DNA of 60,847 bases from Clostridium sp. (GCA_015058405.1 SVCL01000179.1:1-60847); one strand, 5' to 3'. Shown: positions 17,860 through 27,278, counted from the stretch's first letter. Notes: a model not told the origin generated them from the letters alone. Program-made: numbers and translations.

Positions 17860-18094
17860 TAGAGATATGGTTTTTAGTTTATATATTTGCCTCCACTGAG
17901 ATTAGATTGACTACGGGGAGTATTTCTATCTTTTCGAAAATTTAATGGACGAACTCGGAGCTTATCTGTTTGAGCTTGCCGAGTTATAAGCTCCCGTCCA
18001 ATAAATTTTATAAAGGATAGAAATACTCGCTAAAGTTAGCCGAGATTATCGCAGTCAAATACTACAAGCCATCTTTGCAATATCATAACATCTA
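17860..18094. repeat. Palindromic repeat element, copy 1
   Basis: The 235-base segment has imperfect inverted ends: TAGAGATATGG at the left and TATCATAACATCTA at the right, the complement of TAGATGTTATGATA. It forms a large imperfect hairpin. Outer arms pair GGGGAGTATTTCTATC with GGATAGAAATACTC; inner arms pair AATTTAATGGACG with the complementary CGTCC segment. The apical part carries CTGTTTGAGCTTG followed by CCGAGTT. Copy 2 (46178-46423) shares arms, order and apex. It encodes no protein and lies directly behind the stop of yjbQ. Confidence 0.75.
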
Positions 18095-18101
18095 TATTAA
18101 A

Positions 18102-18509
18102 TTATCCCTCAAGGATTTTTACATAAAATGTTCTGTGCCTTGGTCCATCGAATTCACAGAAGTAGATGTCTTGCCATGTTCCAAGGATTAGTTGTCCTTC
18201 GCTTAGGATAAGACTTTGAGAAGCACTTACTGTAGAAGATTTTAAGTGAGCATGGGAATTTCCTTCAAAGTGTCTGTAATTAGGATCTGTAGTGTTAAAA
18301 ACTTTCTCAAATCCATAAATCAAATCTTTAACCACATCAGGATCTGCATTTTCATTAATAGTAATACCTGCTGTAGTGTGAGGGCAGTATACTAAAACAA
18401 TACCATCCTGTATTTTTGATTCTTGTATGTCTTTTCTTACATAGTTTGTTATGTCAATAAGAGTCTGTCTCTTATCTATAGTAAGTTCATGTTTAAAAAG
18501 ATTTTTCAT
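18102..18509 (-). CDS. yjbQ: YjbQ family protein (UPF0047)
   Basis: A 135-residue soluble protein of the widespread YjbQ/UPF0047 family, sometimes annotated as secondary thiamine-phosphate synthase; the physiological role is uncertain. Conserved pieces are VYCPHTTAGITINENADPDV (metal-site-like His), NSHAHLKSS, GQLILGTWQDIYFCEFDGPR and the terminal RTFYVKILEG. The length is complete for the family. GGAAG precedes the ATG. The palindromic repeat element starts seven bases after the stop and may act as its transcription end. Confidence 0.9.
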   Translation of the reverse strand: MKNLFKHELTIDKRQTLIDITNYVRKDIQESKIQDGIVLVYCPHTTAGITINENADPDVVKDLIYGFEKVFNTTDPNYRHFEGNSHAHLKSSTVSASQSLILSEGQLILGTWQDIYFCEFDGPRHRTFYVKILEG

Positions 18510-18587
18510 AAAATTAACTTCCTTTCAAATGATGAATTAATACTCATAGTATGCACAAACTAATTAAAGTTAAAGGAGCGAGTAACT

Positions 18588-19658
18588 ATGAGTCAAAAAA
18601 AGATTATCTATTATTTAATTATAGCTAATTTAATACTAATTTTCTTTTATTTACTAGGAAAATTTCCTATAGTACATGAATTTATAGGCGTATTAGTTGG
18701 AGTAATATTAACACCCGTTATATTTGGAGTCTTTTTATTTTATATATTTAGGCCGCTTAATGAAGTATTTTTGAAGAAAAAAATGAAAAGATCTAGAGCA
18801 GCAATGTTAACACTTTTTATTGTAGCTTTTATTTTTGCTGGAATTACAAAATTCTTTAGTGAATATTTTTTAGTGCAATTAATGAACTTAAAAAGCTTTT
18901 TCTTTTTATTAATTGAAAATGAAGAACTTAATGAGTTAGTTGATATATATATAAAAAATGAAACTATAAAAGGAGTAGCACAAAATTTATGTAATGAATT
19001 AGTGGGATATGTAAATCTTATTTTAGCTAATATAAAAGTTATCTTTGATACGGGACTTATGATTTTTTCAGGAGTATTATTAGTTATTTTAATAGTATTT
19101 TTCTTGCTAAGAGATGGAGAGCAATTTAAACCTACTGTGTTAAGGTATTGCAAAGATAAATATAGTAAATTAGTAAGTGATATTTTATCACAAGGAAATG
19201 AAGTTTTATCTACCTATGTAATAGGTCAAGCAACAGTTGCTTTAGCTTTATCAACTATGGTGTTTATAGGATATAAAATAATTAAAATGCCAAGTGCTTT
19301 AATGCTTGCAAGTACTACATTTTTATTAGCTTTTATACCTTTTGTTGGATTTTTCATTTCTATGATAATTCCTTATATTATAGCTATAGTTTTAGGAATT
19401 AATATGGTAGTAAAACTTTCTGTACTTTTAGTAATAGCTCAAACTTTAAAGGGAAGGGTTGTTGTACCTTTCATTATGGGAAGGGCAATGAAAATACATC
19501 CTATTACAGATATATTTTTAGTTGTAGGAGGAGCAGCTATAGGTGGACCACTTTTAGCTTTTTGTATTGTACCATTATATTCCCTGGGAAAAGTAGTTAT
19601 AAAAAACATAAGAATTAAGGATGATTCTGTAAGTGGTGCTAATATTGATAAGAAATAA
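18588..19658 (+). CDS. AI-2E family (PerM-like) transporter
   Basis: Integral membrane protein of 356 residues with about eight hydrophobic segments. It has family features such as FLLRDGEQFKP before the middle loop, VLSTYVIGQATVALALS and the long hydrophobic AFIPFVGFFISMIIPYIIAI stretch, then GRVVVPFIMGRAMKIHP. The family includes exporters of autoinducer-2 and Na+/H+ antiporters, so the substrate stays open. AAAGGAG precedes the ATG. proB begins 56 bases after the stop with no evident terminator, so co-transcription is possible. Confidence 0.87.
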   Translation: MSQKKIIYYLIIANLILIFFYLLGKFPIVHEFIGVLVGVILTPVIFGVFLFYIFRPLNEVFLKKKMKRSRAAMLTLFIVAFIFAGITKFFSEYFLVQLMNLKSFFFLLIENEELNELVDIYIKNETIKGVAQNLCNELVGYVNLILANIKVIFDTGLMIFSGVLLVILIVFFLLRDGEQFKPTVLRYCKDKYSKLVSDILSQGNEVLSTYVIGQATVALALSTMVFIGYKIIKMPSALMLASTTFLLAFIPFVGFFISMIIPYIIAIVLGINMVVKLSVLLVIAQTLKGRVVVPFIMGRAMKIHPITDIFLVVGGAAIGGPLLAFCIVPLYSLGKVVIKNIRIKDDSVSGANIDKK

Positions 19659-19714
19659 AAGGTATAGTATCATAAATTTATAAATCAAAATAAAAAAATT
19701 GATGGGGTGTAAAA

Positions 19715-20527
19715 ATGGACTTTCGTAAAAATTTAGAGCACGCTAGAAGAATAGTAGTTAAGGTAGGAACATCGACTTTAACTTATGAAAATGGAAACAT
19801 AAACTTAAGGAGAATTGAGAAACTAGCAAGAGTTTTATCAGATATGCAAAACGCAGGAAAAGAGGTCGTACTTGTTTCATCAGGTGCCATAGGTATTGGT
19901 GTAAATAAGTTAAAACTAAAAGAAAAACCAAAGTCTATAAGAGAAAAGCAAGCAGTAGCATCAGTTGGGCAATGTGAGCTTATGCATATTTATAGTAAGT
20001 TTTTTGGAGAATATGGTCATACAGTTGGGCAAGTACTACTTACTAGAGATGTAGTTGAGGATGATCATATAAGAAATAATGTTTGTAATACATTTGATAC
20101 ATTAATTGAAAATAAAATAATACCAATAGTTAATGAAAATGATACAGTTTCAATAGACGAAATTGAGAATATAGTTAAGTTTGGTGATAATGATAACTTA
20201 TCAGCTATAGTATCAGGTTTATGCAGTGCAGATCTTTTAATAATATTATCTGATATAGATGGATTCTATGATGGAGATCCAAGAAGTAATGAAGATGCAA
20301 AGATGCTAAAGATAGTAGAAAAAGTTACAAAGGAAATAGAAGAATGTGCTGGTGGAGCTGGTTCTAAGCTTGGAACAGGTGGAATGATTACTAAACTTGA
20401 AGCAGCAAAAGTAGCAGGTAAATGGGGCATAGATATGGTTCTTGCAAATGGAGAAGATCCAGAAATATTATTTAATATAATAGAAGGAAAAGATGTTGGA
20501 ACTTTATTTGTAGGAAAAAATAAATAA
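19715..20527 (+). CDS. proB: Glutamate 5-kinase
   Basis: Phosphorylates L-glutamate to gamma-glutamyl phosphate, the first step of proline synthesis. The 270 residues form an amino-acid-kinase domain alone, without the C-terminal PUA domain of longer homologues. Motifs are VVKVGTSTLT, VSSGAIGIGV, IPIVNENDTV, FGDNDNLSAIV and the GAGSKLGTGGMITKLEAAK nucleotide segment. GGGGTG precedes the ATG. proA follows 14 bases later, forming the proBA operon; proC is not adjacent. Confidence 0.96.
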   Translation: MDFRKNLEHARRIVVKVGTSTLTYENGNINLRRIEKLARVLSDMQNAGKEVVLVSSGAIGIGVNKLKLKEKPKSIREKQAVASVGQCELMHIYSKFFGEYGHTVGQVLLTRDVVEDDHIRNNVCNTFDTLIENKIIPIVNENDTVSIDEIENIVKFGDNDNLSAIVSGLCSADLLIILSDIDGFYDGDPRSNEDAKMLKIVEKVTKEIEECAGGAGSKLGTGGMITKLEAAKVAGKWGIDMVLANGEDPEILFNIIEGKDVGTLFVGKNK

Positions 20528-20541
20528 GGGGGAAATGATAA

Positions 20542-21786
20542 ATGAGTGAATTAATTGAAAGAGGAAGACGTGCAAAAGAAGCATCTTATGTTCTTATGAA
20601 TGCAGGTTCTTTAGAAAAAAATAATGCTTTAAACTTAATGGCAGATAAATTAATAGAACATACTGAAGAAATTATAAAAGCAAATAAAATAGATTTAGAA
20701 AAAGCAATGGAAAAAGGTACATCTAAGGCTATGCTAGATAGACTTTCTTTAGATGAGGGAAGAATAGCAGCTATGGCAGATGGTTTAAGACAAGTCGTAG
20801 CTTTAGCAGATCCTATAGGAGAAGTAACTTCTATGTGGAAAAGACCTAACGGACTTCAAATAGGTAAACAAAGAGTACCACTTGGAGTAATAGGTATAAT
20901 CTATGAAGCTAGACCTAATGTTACATCAGATGCAGCTGGTCTTTGCTTAAAGTCTGGTAATGTAACTATATTAAAAGGAGGAAGTGATGCTATAAATTCT
21001 AACATTGCTGTAGTAAAAGCATTAGTAGAAGGTGTAGTTTTAGCAGGACTTCCAAAGGATTCAATACAATTAATAGAAGATACAAGTAGAGAAACTGCTA
21101 CTGCAATGATGAGATTAAATGATTATATTGATGTATTAATTCCAAGAGGTGGAGCAGGACTTATTCAAGCTGTAGTAAAAAATGCAACAGTACCTGTTAT
21201 AGAAACTGGAACAGGAAATTGCCATGTATATGTTGATAGTGAAGCAGATTTAGAAATGGCTAAAAATATAGTGCTTAATGCAAAGACAAGTAGACCATCA
21301 GTATGTAACGCAGAGGAAAAGCTTCTTGTTCATGAATCTGTAGCAGAAGAATTCATTCCTTTAATGGTAAAGGCCTTAAGAGATAAGAAGGTAGAAGTTA
21401 GAGGCGATGAAAAAGTAATGAAGATAGTAGCTGATGTAAAAGAAGCTACAGAAGAAGACTGGGGAAAAGAATATCTTGATTACATTATAAGTATAAAGAT
21501 TGTAGCTAATGTGGATGAAGCAATTACTCATATAAATAAATATGGTACAGGACATTCAGAAGCAATAATAACTAAGAATTATGATAATTCTCAAAGATTT
21601 TTACAAAGGGTAGATGCAGCTGCAGTGTATGTTAATGCTTCTACTAGATTTACAGATGGATGTGAGTTTGGTTTTGGTGCAGAAATTGGAATAAGCACTC
21701 AAAAGCTACATGCAAGAGGGCCTATGGGCTTAAATGAATTGACTACTTCTAAGTATATAATATATGGTAATGGACAAGTAAGATAG
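20542..21786 (+). CDS. proA: Gamma-glutamyl phosphate reductase
   Basis: NADPH-dependent reduction of gamma-glutamyl phosphate to glutamate semialdehyde, the second step of proline synthesis. The 414 residues match the usual enzyme. It belongs to the aldehyde dehydrogenase fold: [31 protein letters not shown], the [11 protein letters not shown] segment, catalytic Cys in [11 protein letters not shown] and the C-terminal [29 protein letters not shown] precedes the ATG. The next gene starts only nine bases downstream, so the transcript may continue. Confidence 0.96.
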   Translation: MSELIERGRRAKEASYVLMNAGSLEKNNALNLMADKLIEHTEEIIKANKIDLEKAMEKGTSKAMLDRLSLDEGRIAAMADGLRQVVALADPIGEVTSMWKRPNGLQIGKQRVPLGVIGIIYEARPNVTSDAAGLCLKSGNVTILKGGSDAINSNIAVVKALVEGVVLAGLPKDSIQLIEDTSRETATAMMRLNDYIDVLIPRGGAGLIQAVVKNATVPVIETGTGNCHVYVDSEADLEMAKNIVLNAKTSRPSVCNAEEKLLVHESVAEEFIPLMVKALRDKKVEVRGDEKVMKIVADVKEATEEDWGKEYLDYIISIKIVANVDEAITHINKYGTGHSEAIITKNYDNSQRFLQRVDAAAVYVNASTRFTDGCEFGFGAEIGISTQKLHARGPMGLNELTTSKYIIYGNGQVR

Positions 21787-21795
21787 TAAAGAATA

Positions 21796-22725
21796 ATGCG
21801 TAAATTAAAGTGGGGGATAGTAGCTCTAGTTATAGTAGCTGTATTGGCAATAGTTTTATTGGGAGTAGGAAACTATTTTTATAATTTAGCTTTAAATCCT
21901 AATTCGTCAAAGTCTTTAGTTCTAAAAGAAGATAGTAGAGCTGTTAGTTCAACAAACGAAAGTAATTGGATATTAGATGAAAGCAATTATTGTGATGAAG
22001 AAATTGAGTCATTTGATAATTTAAAGTTACATGGATATAAGATAAATAATGAAAAATCTAATGTATGGGTAATAACTGTACATGGATATATGAATAGAGG
22101 AAGTGGAATGGCATCCTACGCAAAGTCATTTTATGATATGGGATATAATGTTTTAGTACCGGATCTAAGGGGACATGGAAAAAGTGAAGGTGATTATATT
22201 GGCATGGGTTGGAATGATAGAAAAGATATTTTAGCTTGGATTGATTATATTCTAAAAGAAAATAAAGATGCTAAGATTGTATTACATGGAGTATCTATGG
22301 GGGCAGCAACAGTTATGATGACTTCAGGAGAGAGGTTACCAGAGAATGTTAAAGCTATAATAGAAGATTGTGGTTATACTTCTGTAGTGGATGAATTTGC
22401 AGATAAGTTAAACAATATATTTAATCTGCCAAAGACACCAATAATACAAGTAGCAGATTTAGTTACTAGGGTACGTGCTGGGTATTGGTTTAGTGATGCA
22501 TCAGCAGTAGATCAAGTTAAGAAATCTGAGACTCCTATGTTATTTATACATGGAGATAAAGATGATTTTGTACCTTATGAAATGTTAGATAAGGTGTATG
22601 ATGCAGCAAATGTGGAAAAAGAAAAATTAATAGTAGAAGGAGCTGGTCATGCGAATTCTGCTAGTACTAATCCAGAATTGTATTGGAATGCTGTTTCTAA
22701 TTTTATTAATAAACATTTAAAATAA
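21796..22725 (+). CDS. Membrane-anchored alpha/beta hydrolase
   Basis: The 309-residue protein begins with an uncleaved-looking hydrophobic helix (about 7-29), so the catalytic domain should face outside. Alpha/beta hydrolase motifs are WVITVHGYMNRG (oxyanion loop), VLVPDLRGHGKSEG, the nucleophile elbow GVSMGA (Ser), the acid in HGDKDDFVP and the His in GAGHANS. It resembles BAAT/S9-type esterases and lipases; the substrate is unknown. There is no strong ribosome site before the ATG, and coupling to proA is possible. Confidence 0.88.
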   Translation: MRKLKWGIVALVIVAVLAIVLLGVGNYFYNLALNPNSSKSLVLKEDSRAVSSTNESNWILDESNYCDEEIESFDNLKLHGYKINNEKSNVWVITVHGYMNRGSGMASYAKSFYDMGYNVLVPDLRGHGKSEGDYIGMGWNDRKDILAWIDYILKENKDAKIVLHGVSMGAATVMMTSGERLPENVKAIIEDCGYTSVVDEFADKLNNIFNLPKTPIIQVADLVTRVRAGYWFSDASAVDQVKKSETPMLFIHGDKDDFVPYEMLDKVYDAANVEKEKLIVEGAGHANSASTNPELYWNAVSNFINKHLK

Positions 22726-22739
22726 AGGACGATTTTATA

Positions 22740-23180
22740 ATGCAATGGTATATAAAAAAATTTGATAAACTTAGTGTAAATGAGCTTTATGAAATTTGTA
22801 AGGCAAGATATGAAGTATTTGTATGTGAACAAAAAATTGTTCAGGAGAATGATTTTGATGACTTAGATAAAGAGGTGTATCATATATACCTTGAAGATAA
22901 GGGGAAAGTAGTAGCGTATGCTAGAATACTTCAAAGAGGAATTGCATATGAAGAAGCTTCTATAGGTAGAGTATTAGTTTTAAAAGAATATAGAAGAAGA
23001 GGGCTAGCTAAAGAACTTGTAAATAAAGCTATAGATTTTATAAAGAATGAATTAAAAGAAGATAAAATAAAAATATCAGCTCAGCTTTATGTTAAAAATC
23101 TATATGAATCATTAGGATTTAAAGTGATATCTAGTGTTTATGATGAAGTTAGTATACCTCATGTAAAGATGATTTTATAA
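22740..23180 (+). CDS. GNAT acetyltransferase, ElaA-like
   Basis: A 146-residue cytoplasmic N-acetyltransferase. ElaA-type features are YEICKARYEVFVCEQ near the start, then AYARIL and the acetyl-CoA loop VLKEYRRRGLAKEL (R-R-x-G-x-A). The end has LYVKNLYESLGFKVIS and YDEVSIPHVKM. The acceptor substrate is unknown. It follows the hydrolase by 14 bases and precedes a strong terminator, making it the last gene of a possible proBA-hydrolase-GNAT transcript. Confidence 0.9.
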   Translation: MQWYIKKFDKLSVNELYEICKARYEVFVCEQKIVQENDFDDLDKEVYHIYLEDKGKVVAYARILQRGIAYEEASIGRVLVLKEYRRRGLAKELVNKAIDFIKNELKEDKIKISAQLYVKNLYESLGFKVISSVYDEVSIPHVKMIL

Positions 23181-23181
23181 A

Positions 23182-23225
23182 AAATAAACTATATCAAATT
23201 TATTTTGATATAGTTTATTTTTTTT
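23182..23225 (+). terminator. Terminator after the GNAT gene
   Basis: AAATAAACTATATCAAA and TTTGATATAGTTTATTT form a 17-bp stem, followed by a long T-run. Confidence 0.88.
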
Positions 23226-23296
23226 AGTTTCAATTAAGTTTCAAGATTTATTATATAGCCATAGGGTAAGGAAAGGATTAAAGGGAGGTTACTATT

Positions 23297-23488
23297 ATGG
23301 CTATTAAATCATTTAAAAGGTATGAAAAAAAGTATATTTTAACTATGGAACAATACAATAAATTACTGCCTGAAATATATGAATATATGAATGAAGATAA
23401 GTATTGTAAGGGTGGTAAGAATTATAGTATTTATAACATTTACTATGATACTGAAAATAATGGAGGAGTAAAGGAGAAAATATGTTAG
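23297..23488 (+). pseudogene. Truncated VTC-domain (polyphosphate polymerase) gene
   Basis: The 63 residues begin FKRYEKKYILTMEQYNKLL and continue to YSIYNIYYDTENN, the opening of a VTC domain, which in related proteins makes polyphosphate and needs roughly 230 residues. The frame then jumps to a short VKEKIC tail and stops. About three quarters of the domain is missing, and none of the later active-site basic residues are present. GGGAGG precedes the ATG, so it may still be translated. It is the first member of a locus usually ordered VTC, DUF4956, secreted protein. Confidence 0.75.
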
Positions 23489-24171
23489 AAACAATATTAA
23501 CGTCAAGTACAGGGGAATCATTTACTATAATGAATACGCTAATGGTGATTTGTACATCAATTATTTTAGGTGGAGTAATTAGTTTGGTTTATATTAAGAC
23601 TCATAAGAAGGATGGATATGTACCAAGTTTTACAATTACATTAGTAATGCTTCCAGTAATAATTTCAATAATTATTTTATTAATAGGAAATAACGTTGCA
23701 AGAGCTTTTAGTTTGGCAGGAGCATTTTCAATTATACGTTTTAGAACAAATCCAGGAGATTCAAAAGATATTTCTTATATATTCTTTACATTAGCAGTAG
23801 GCTTAGCAGCAGGAATGGGATATATAAGTTATGCAGTGTTAATTACAGTAATTCTAAGTATTCTAGTTATTTTATTAGATAAGTTTAAGTTTGCAATACC
23901 AAAGACTAAAATAATGAATTTAAAAATTACAGTTCCAGAAGATTTAAATTATGAAGGATTATTTGATGATATCTTAAATGAAAATTCAGTTAGTTGGACT
24001 ATAGAGAGAATAAGAACAAGAGATTTTGGAGCTTTGTTTGAATTGAACTATACTGTACATTTAAAGGAAGATATAGCTATAAAGAAATTTATAGATGACT
24101 TAAGATGTAGAAATGGAAACTTAAATATATCATTAACTAGCAAAGGTAGTGAAGATAAAGTATTTCTATAA
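23482..24171 (+). CDS. DUF4956 membrane protein
   Basis: A 229-residue protein of the DUF4956 family with an outward N terminus, membrane helices at about 18-38, 50-70 and 95-125, and a cytoplasmic C-terminal domain. The conserved segment is NNVARAFSLAGAFSIIRFRT, then PGDSKDISYIFFTLAVGLA. It usually sits next to VTC polyphosphate polymerases. The gene overlaps the end of the VTC remnant by seven bases; GGAG lies upstream of the ATG. It is the only apparently intact member of this locus, so its partners are lost unless copies exist elsewhere. Confidence 0.85.
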   Translation: MLETILTSSTGESFTIMNTLMVICTSIILGGVISLVYIKTHKKDGYVPSFTITLVMLPVIISIIILLIGNNVARAFSLAGAFSIIRFRTNPGDSKDISYIFFTLAVGLAAGMGYISYAVLITVILSILVILLDKFKFAIPKTKIMNLKITVPEDLNYEGLFDDILNENSVSWTIERIRTRDFGALFELNYTVHLKEDIAIKKFIDDLRCRNGNLNISLTSKGSEDKVFL

Positions 24172-24189
24172 AAAAGAGAGGTCAATTTT

Positions 24190-24673
24190 ATGAAACGTAA
24201 ATTAATAATGTTACTTACATCTATTAGTATAGGAGCAATGCTTAGTGTTGGATTAGTTGGATGCTCAAATTCTAGCAAAGAGACAGGAGAAAATATTACA
24301 CCGGTAACTACTAGTATAATTTTGAGTGATGATGAGATAAAAATAGATGGTGAAGGTGTAAGTCTAGATGAAAACAAAATTAATGTCTAATATAGGTGAA
24401 CCACCAGAAGGAAATACACAAAAGCCTAATATAGATGAATTACCAAAAGGTGATATGCAAAAGCCTAGTTTAGGAGAACCACCATCAGAAGGTATGAAGA
24501 ACATGAAGATGAAAAAGGAAGAAGAGGATTTAACGCAACTTATGAATACTTTATCTGTTGTTATTCAAAATAATATGACAGTAGAAGAGCTAGCTATGAC
24601 AGATTTCTTTTTCCAACCACACTATAATAAGCCTTGGAGTCTTTTAAATGCAGTAGCTCTTGAAGCACTTTAA
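24190..24673 (+). pseudogene. Decayed DUF4353-type carbohydrate-binding lipoprotein fused to an oxidoreductase tail
   Basis: The first frame (24190-24390) encodes a lipoprotein signal peptide with lipobox LVGC and SDDEIKIDGEGVSLDENKI, the start of a DUF4353-type secreted domain, and then stops. The next frame (to 24673) begins with Pro/Gly/Glu-rich repeats (GEPPEG, GEPPSEG) typical of the tail of that protein family. It then changes to TVEELAMTDFFFQPHYNKPW plus SLLNAVALEAL, the C-terminal end of FAD-dependent pyridine-nucleotide oxidoreductases. At least two internal deletions are needed to explain this. Confidence 0.65.
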
Positions 24674-24816
24674 AGAAGATTTATATATTTATATATTTAT
24701 ATATTTTTTAGAACTTTTATTTTTAGATACACAGAAAGGTTGATTTTTTCATAGTTTAATATTAACTGGGAGTTTAATCAAAGGAGGATGGGGAAAGAAA
24801 ATTTGGAGGGAATAAA

Positions 24817-25038
24817 ATGAACTTAACTGAGGCTAAGGAAACTTCTGTAGTAGAAGTTTTGAAAGTAGATGCAGAAGGAGAATTACGAAGAAGATTTTTT
24901 GATTTAGGGATAATAGAAGGTACAAAAATAGAAGTTCTATATAAAAGTCCATTTGGAGATCCTATAGCATATGAAATAAGGGGAGCAATAATAGCTATAA
25001 GGAAAGAAGATGGGGAAAAGATTGAAATAGTAAGTTGA
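24817..25038 (+). CDS. feoA: Ferrous iron transport protein A
   Basis: A 73-residue SH3-like FeoA that assists the FeoB Fe(II) channel at the inner face of the membrane. Family features are the opening LTEAKETSVVEVLKV, LRRRFFDLGIIEGTKIEVLY and PFGDPIAYEIRGAIIAIRKE. TGGAGGG precedes the ATG. feoB begins 18 bases after the stop. I see no convincing Fur box upstream; short TATATTTAT direct repeats (about 24682-24706) lie further upstream. Confidence 0.93.
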   Translation: MNLTEAKETSVVEVLKVDAEGELRRRFFDLGIIEGTKIEVLYKSPFGDPIAYEIRGAIIAIRKEDGEKIEIVS

Positions 25039-25056
25039 TTTTGGTAGGAGGTATTA

Positions 25057-27168
25057 ATGGGGTTAACAAAGAATTCTACAGGATTAAAAATATTATCTTC
25101 TAATAAAGGAATGGATAATATAGTATCAGATTATGAAATTGGACTAGCAGGTAATCCTAATGTAGGAAAGAGTACTGTTTTTAATGCATTAACCGGATTG
25201 AATCAACATACAGGAAATTGGCCAGGAAAAACGGTTGCTAATGCAGAAGGGTACTATAGTTATAGAGATAATGTTATTAAGGTTGTAGATCTACCGGGAA
25301 CTTATTCATTATTATCAAATTCAGAGGAAGAAGAAATTGCTAGGGATTATATTTGTTTTAATGAACCAGATTTAATGGTTGTAGTAGCAGACGCTGCATC
25401 TCTTGAAAGAAATTTAAATTTATTTTTTCAGATTTCAGAAATAACTGATAATGTTATTTTATGTATTAATTTAATTGATGAAGTTAGGAAAAAAGGTATC
25501 TTTATAGATAAGGAATCTTTAGAAAAAGAATTAAACTCTTGTATAGTTTTAACTTCAGCAAGGCAAAACATAGGTATTGAGCAACTAAAGTCAAAGATAG
25601 ATTGTAAGCTAAAAAGAGAAAATAAATTATCTTGTAAAAGTGTAAATTACTCAGAAAGTATAAATCAAAAAGTAAATGATATAGAAGAAATAATAAAATA
25701 TGAAATTAATGTGGATAGGAGAAAAGAGAGATGGATATCTCTAAGACTCTTAGAAAATAATGAAAGAATAATAAATAGCATTATAAGAGAGTACGCTATA
25801 GATAATAATGCTTTAGAGAAGGTAGAGTTAATAAGAGGTAAAGAAGATAATGTAAGTGATGAGATAATAAAAACTTTAGTAAGAAAAGCAGAAGATGTTG
25901 CAAAGAAATGTGTTAAGAAAGAAAAAGATAAGGATAAGTTAAGCAGAAAAATAGATAAACTATTAGTGTCTAAGGGCACAGGAGTGCCATTAATGATACT
26001 TTTACTATTGTTTATATTATGGATAACTATATCTTTAGCTAATTATCCTTCAGAACTATTATCTAATTTATTTTCTAAAATAGAGGTATGGCTTAGAGAT
26101 GTTTTTTGCTATTTTGATGCACCTTCTTGGCTCAGTGGTATTTGTATAGATGGTATTTATACAACAGTTAGTTGGATTGTTGCAGTTATGTTACCACCAA
26201 TGGCTATATTTTTTCCTCTATTTACTTTATTTGAGGATTTAGGGTATTTGCCTAGGATTGCTTTTAATTTAGATAAATGCTTTAAAAAATGCTGTTCTTG
26301 TGGGAAACAAGCATTAACTATGTGTATGGGACTTGGATGTAATGCAGCAGGGGTAGTAGGATGTAGAATAATTAATTCTCCAAGAGAAAGATTATTGGCT
26401 ATAATAACAAATGTTTTTATGCCTTGTAATGGTAGATTTCCAACTCTTATAACTATATCAACTATTTTTATAGGGGGAGGAGTAGTAGGAGGAATTAGCG
26501 GAAGCCTATTTTCAGCAATGGCTGTAACTCTGATAATAATATTAGGGGTATTAATGACTCTATTAATAACAAGAATCTTATCTAAAACTTTATTAAAAGG
26601 TATAAGTTCAAATTTTATCTTAGAACTTCCTCCTTATAGGAAACCACAAATTTTAAAGGTTATAGTTAGATCAATATGCGATAGAACTCTTTATGTTTTA
26701 GGTAGAGCAGTATTAATAGCAATTCCTGCTGGAGCAGTTATTTGGATTTTTGCCAATATATCAATTGGTGATGGAACTTTATTAAGCCTTTGTGCTAATT
26801 TTTTAGATCCTTTTGCACAGCTTATTGGACTTGATGGATACATTTTAATGGCATTTATATTGGGATTGCCAGCTAATGAAATTGTAATACCGATAATAAT
26901 TATGAGTTATTTAAGAACTACAACAATGGTAGAAATGAATAATTTAGTAGAACTTAAAGAGCTTTTGGTTGCTAATGGCTGGACAACACTAACAGCAATA
27001 AATATGATGATTTTATGTTTATTGCATTATCCATGTGCTACTACTTTGTGGACTATAAAAAAGGAGACTAATAGTCTTAAATGGACTTTAATATCTTTTG
27101 CTATACCTACAATTGTGGGGATTATTTTATGTTTTTGTATAACACAAGCTTGGAGGTTATTTGCATAA
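25057..27168 (+). CDS. feoB: Ferrous iron transporter B
   Basis: Fe(II) uptake protein of 703 residues. The N-terminal G domain has G1 GNPNVGKST (32-40), the switch region TGNWPGKTV, G3 DLPGTYSL and G4 NLID, followed by a helical GDI-like region (about 215-305). The membrane part (about 310-700) contains the two Gate motifs, with CMGLGCNAAGVVGCRI and LGLPANEIVIPI. Cysteines around CFKKCCSCGKQ may be metal-related. AGGAGG precedes the ATG. It forms the feoAB operon; no FeoC is present. A terminator follows. Confidence 0.96.
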   Translation: MGLTKNSTGLKILSSNKGMDNIVSDYEIGLAGNPNVGKSTVFNALTGLNQHTGNWPGKTVANAEGYYSYRDNVIKVVDLPGTYSLLSNSEEEEIARDYICFNEPDLMVVVADAASLERNLNLFFQISEITDNVILCINLIDEVRKKGIFIDKESLEKELNSCIVLTSARQNIGIEQLKSKIDCKLKRENKLSCKSVNYSESINQKVNDIEEIIKYEINVDRRKERWISLRLLENNERIINSIIREYAIDNNALEKVELIRGKEDNVSDEIIKTLVRKAEDVAKKCVKKEKDKDKLSRKIDKLLVSKGTGVPLMILLLLFILWITISLANYPSELLSNLFSKIEVWLRDVFCYFDAPSWLSGICIDGIYTTVSWIVAVMLPPMAIFFPLFTLFEDLGYLPRIAFNLDKCFKKCCSCGKQALTMCMGLGCNAAGVVGCRIINSPRERLLAIITNVFMPCNGRFPTLITISTIFIGGGVVGGISGSLFSAMAVTLIIILGVLMTLLITRILSKTLLKGISSNFILELPPYRKPQILKVIVRSICDRTLYVLGRAVLIAIPAGAVIWIFANISIGDGTLLSLCANFLDPFAQLIGLDGYILMAFILGLPANEIVIPIIIMSYLRTTTMVEMNNLVELKELLVANGWTTLTAINMMILCLLHYPCATTLWTIKKETNSLKWTLISFAIPTIVGIILCFCITQAWRLFA

Positions 27169-27190
27169 TAGATTTTAAATATACAATTAT

Positions 27191-27237
27191 AAAAGGTAAA
27201 GTGCTAAGGAGAAAATTTAAGCATTTTACCTTTTGTT
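27191..27237 (+). terminator. Terminator of feoAB
   Basis: AAAAGGTAAAGTGCT and AGCATTTTACCTTTT pair with one G-T, and the 3' side ends in a short T-run. Confidence 0.8.
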
Positions 27238-27278
27238 GTTTGCTATAATAAAAGAAAATATAAAAAAGGATGAGTTAT

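Noticed and set aside
24680..24710. Short TATATTTAT tandem repeat as a regulatory or phase-variable tract
   Set aside because: Only about three units in an AT-rich spacer; not distinguishable from background composition.
24674..24816. Fur box before feoA
   Set aside because: Only generic AT-rich and TATATTTAT repeats; no convincing 19-base Fur palindrome.
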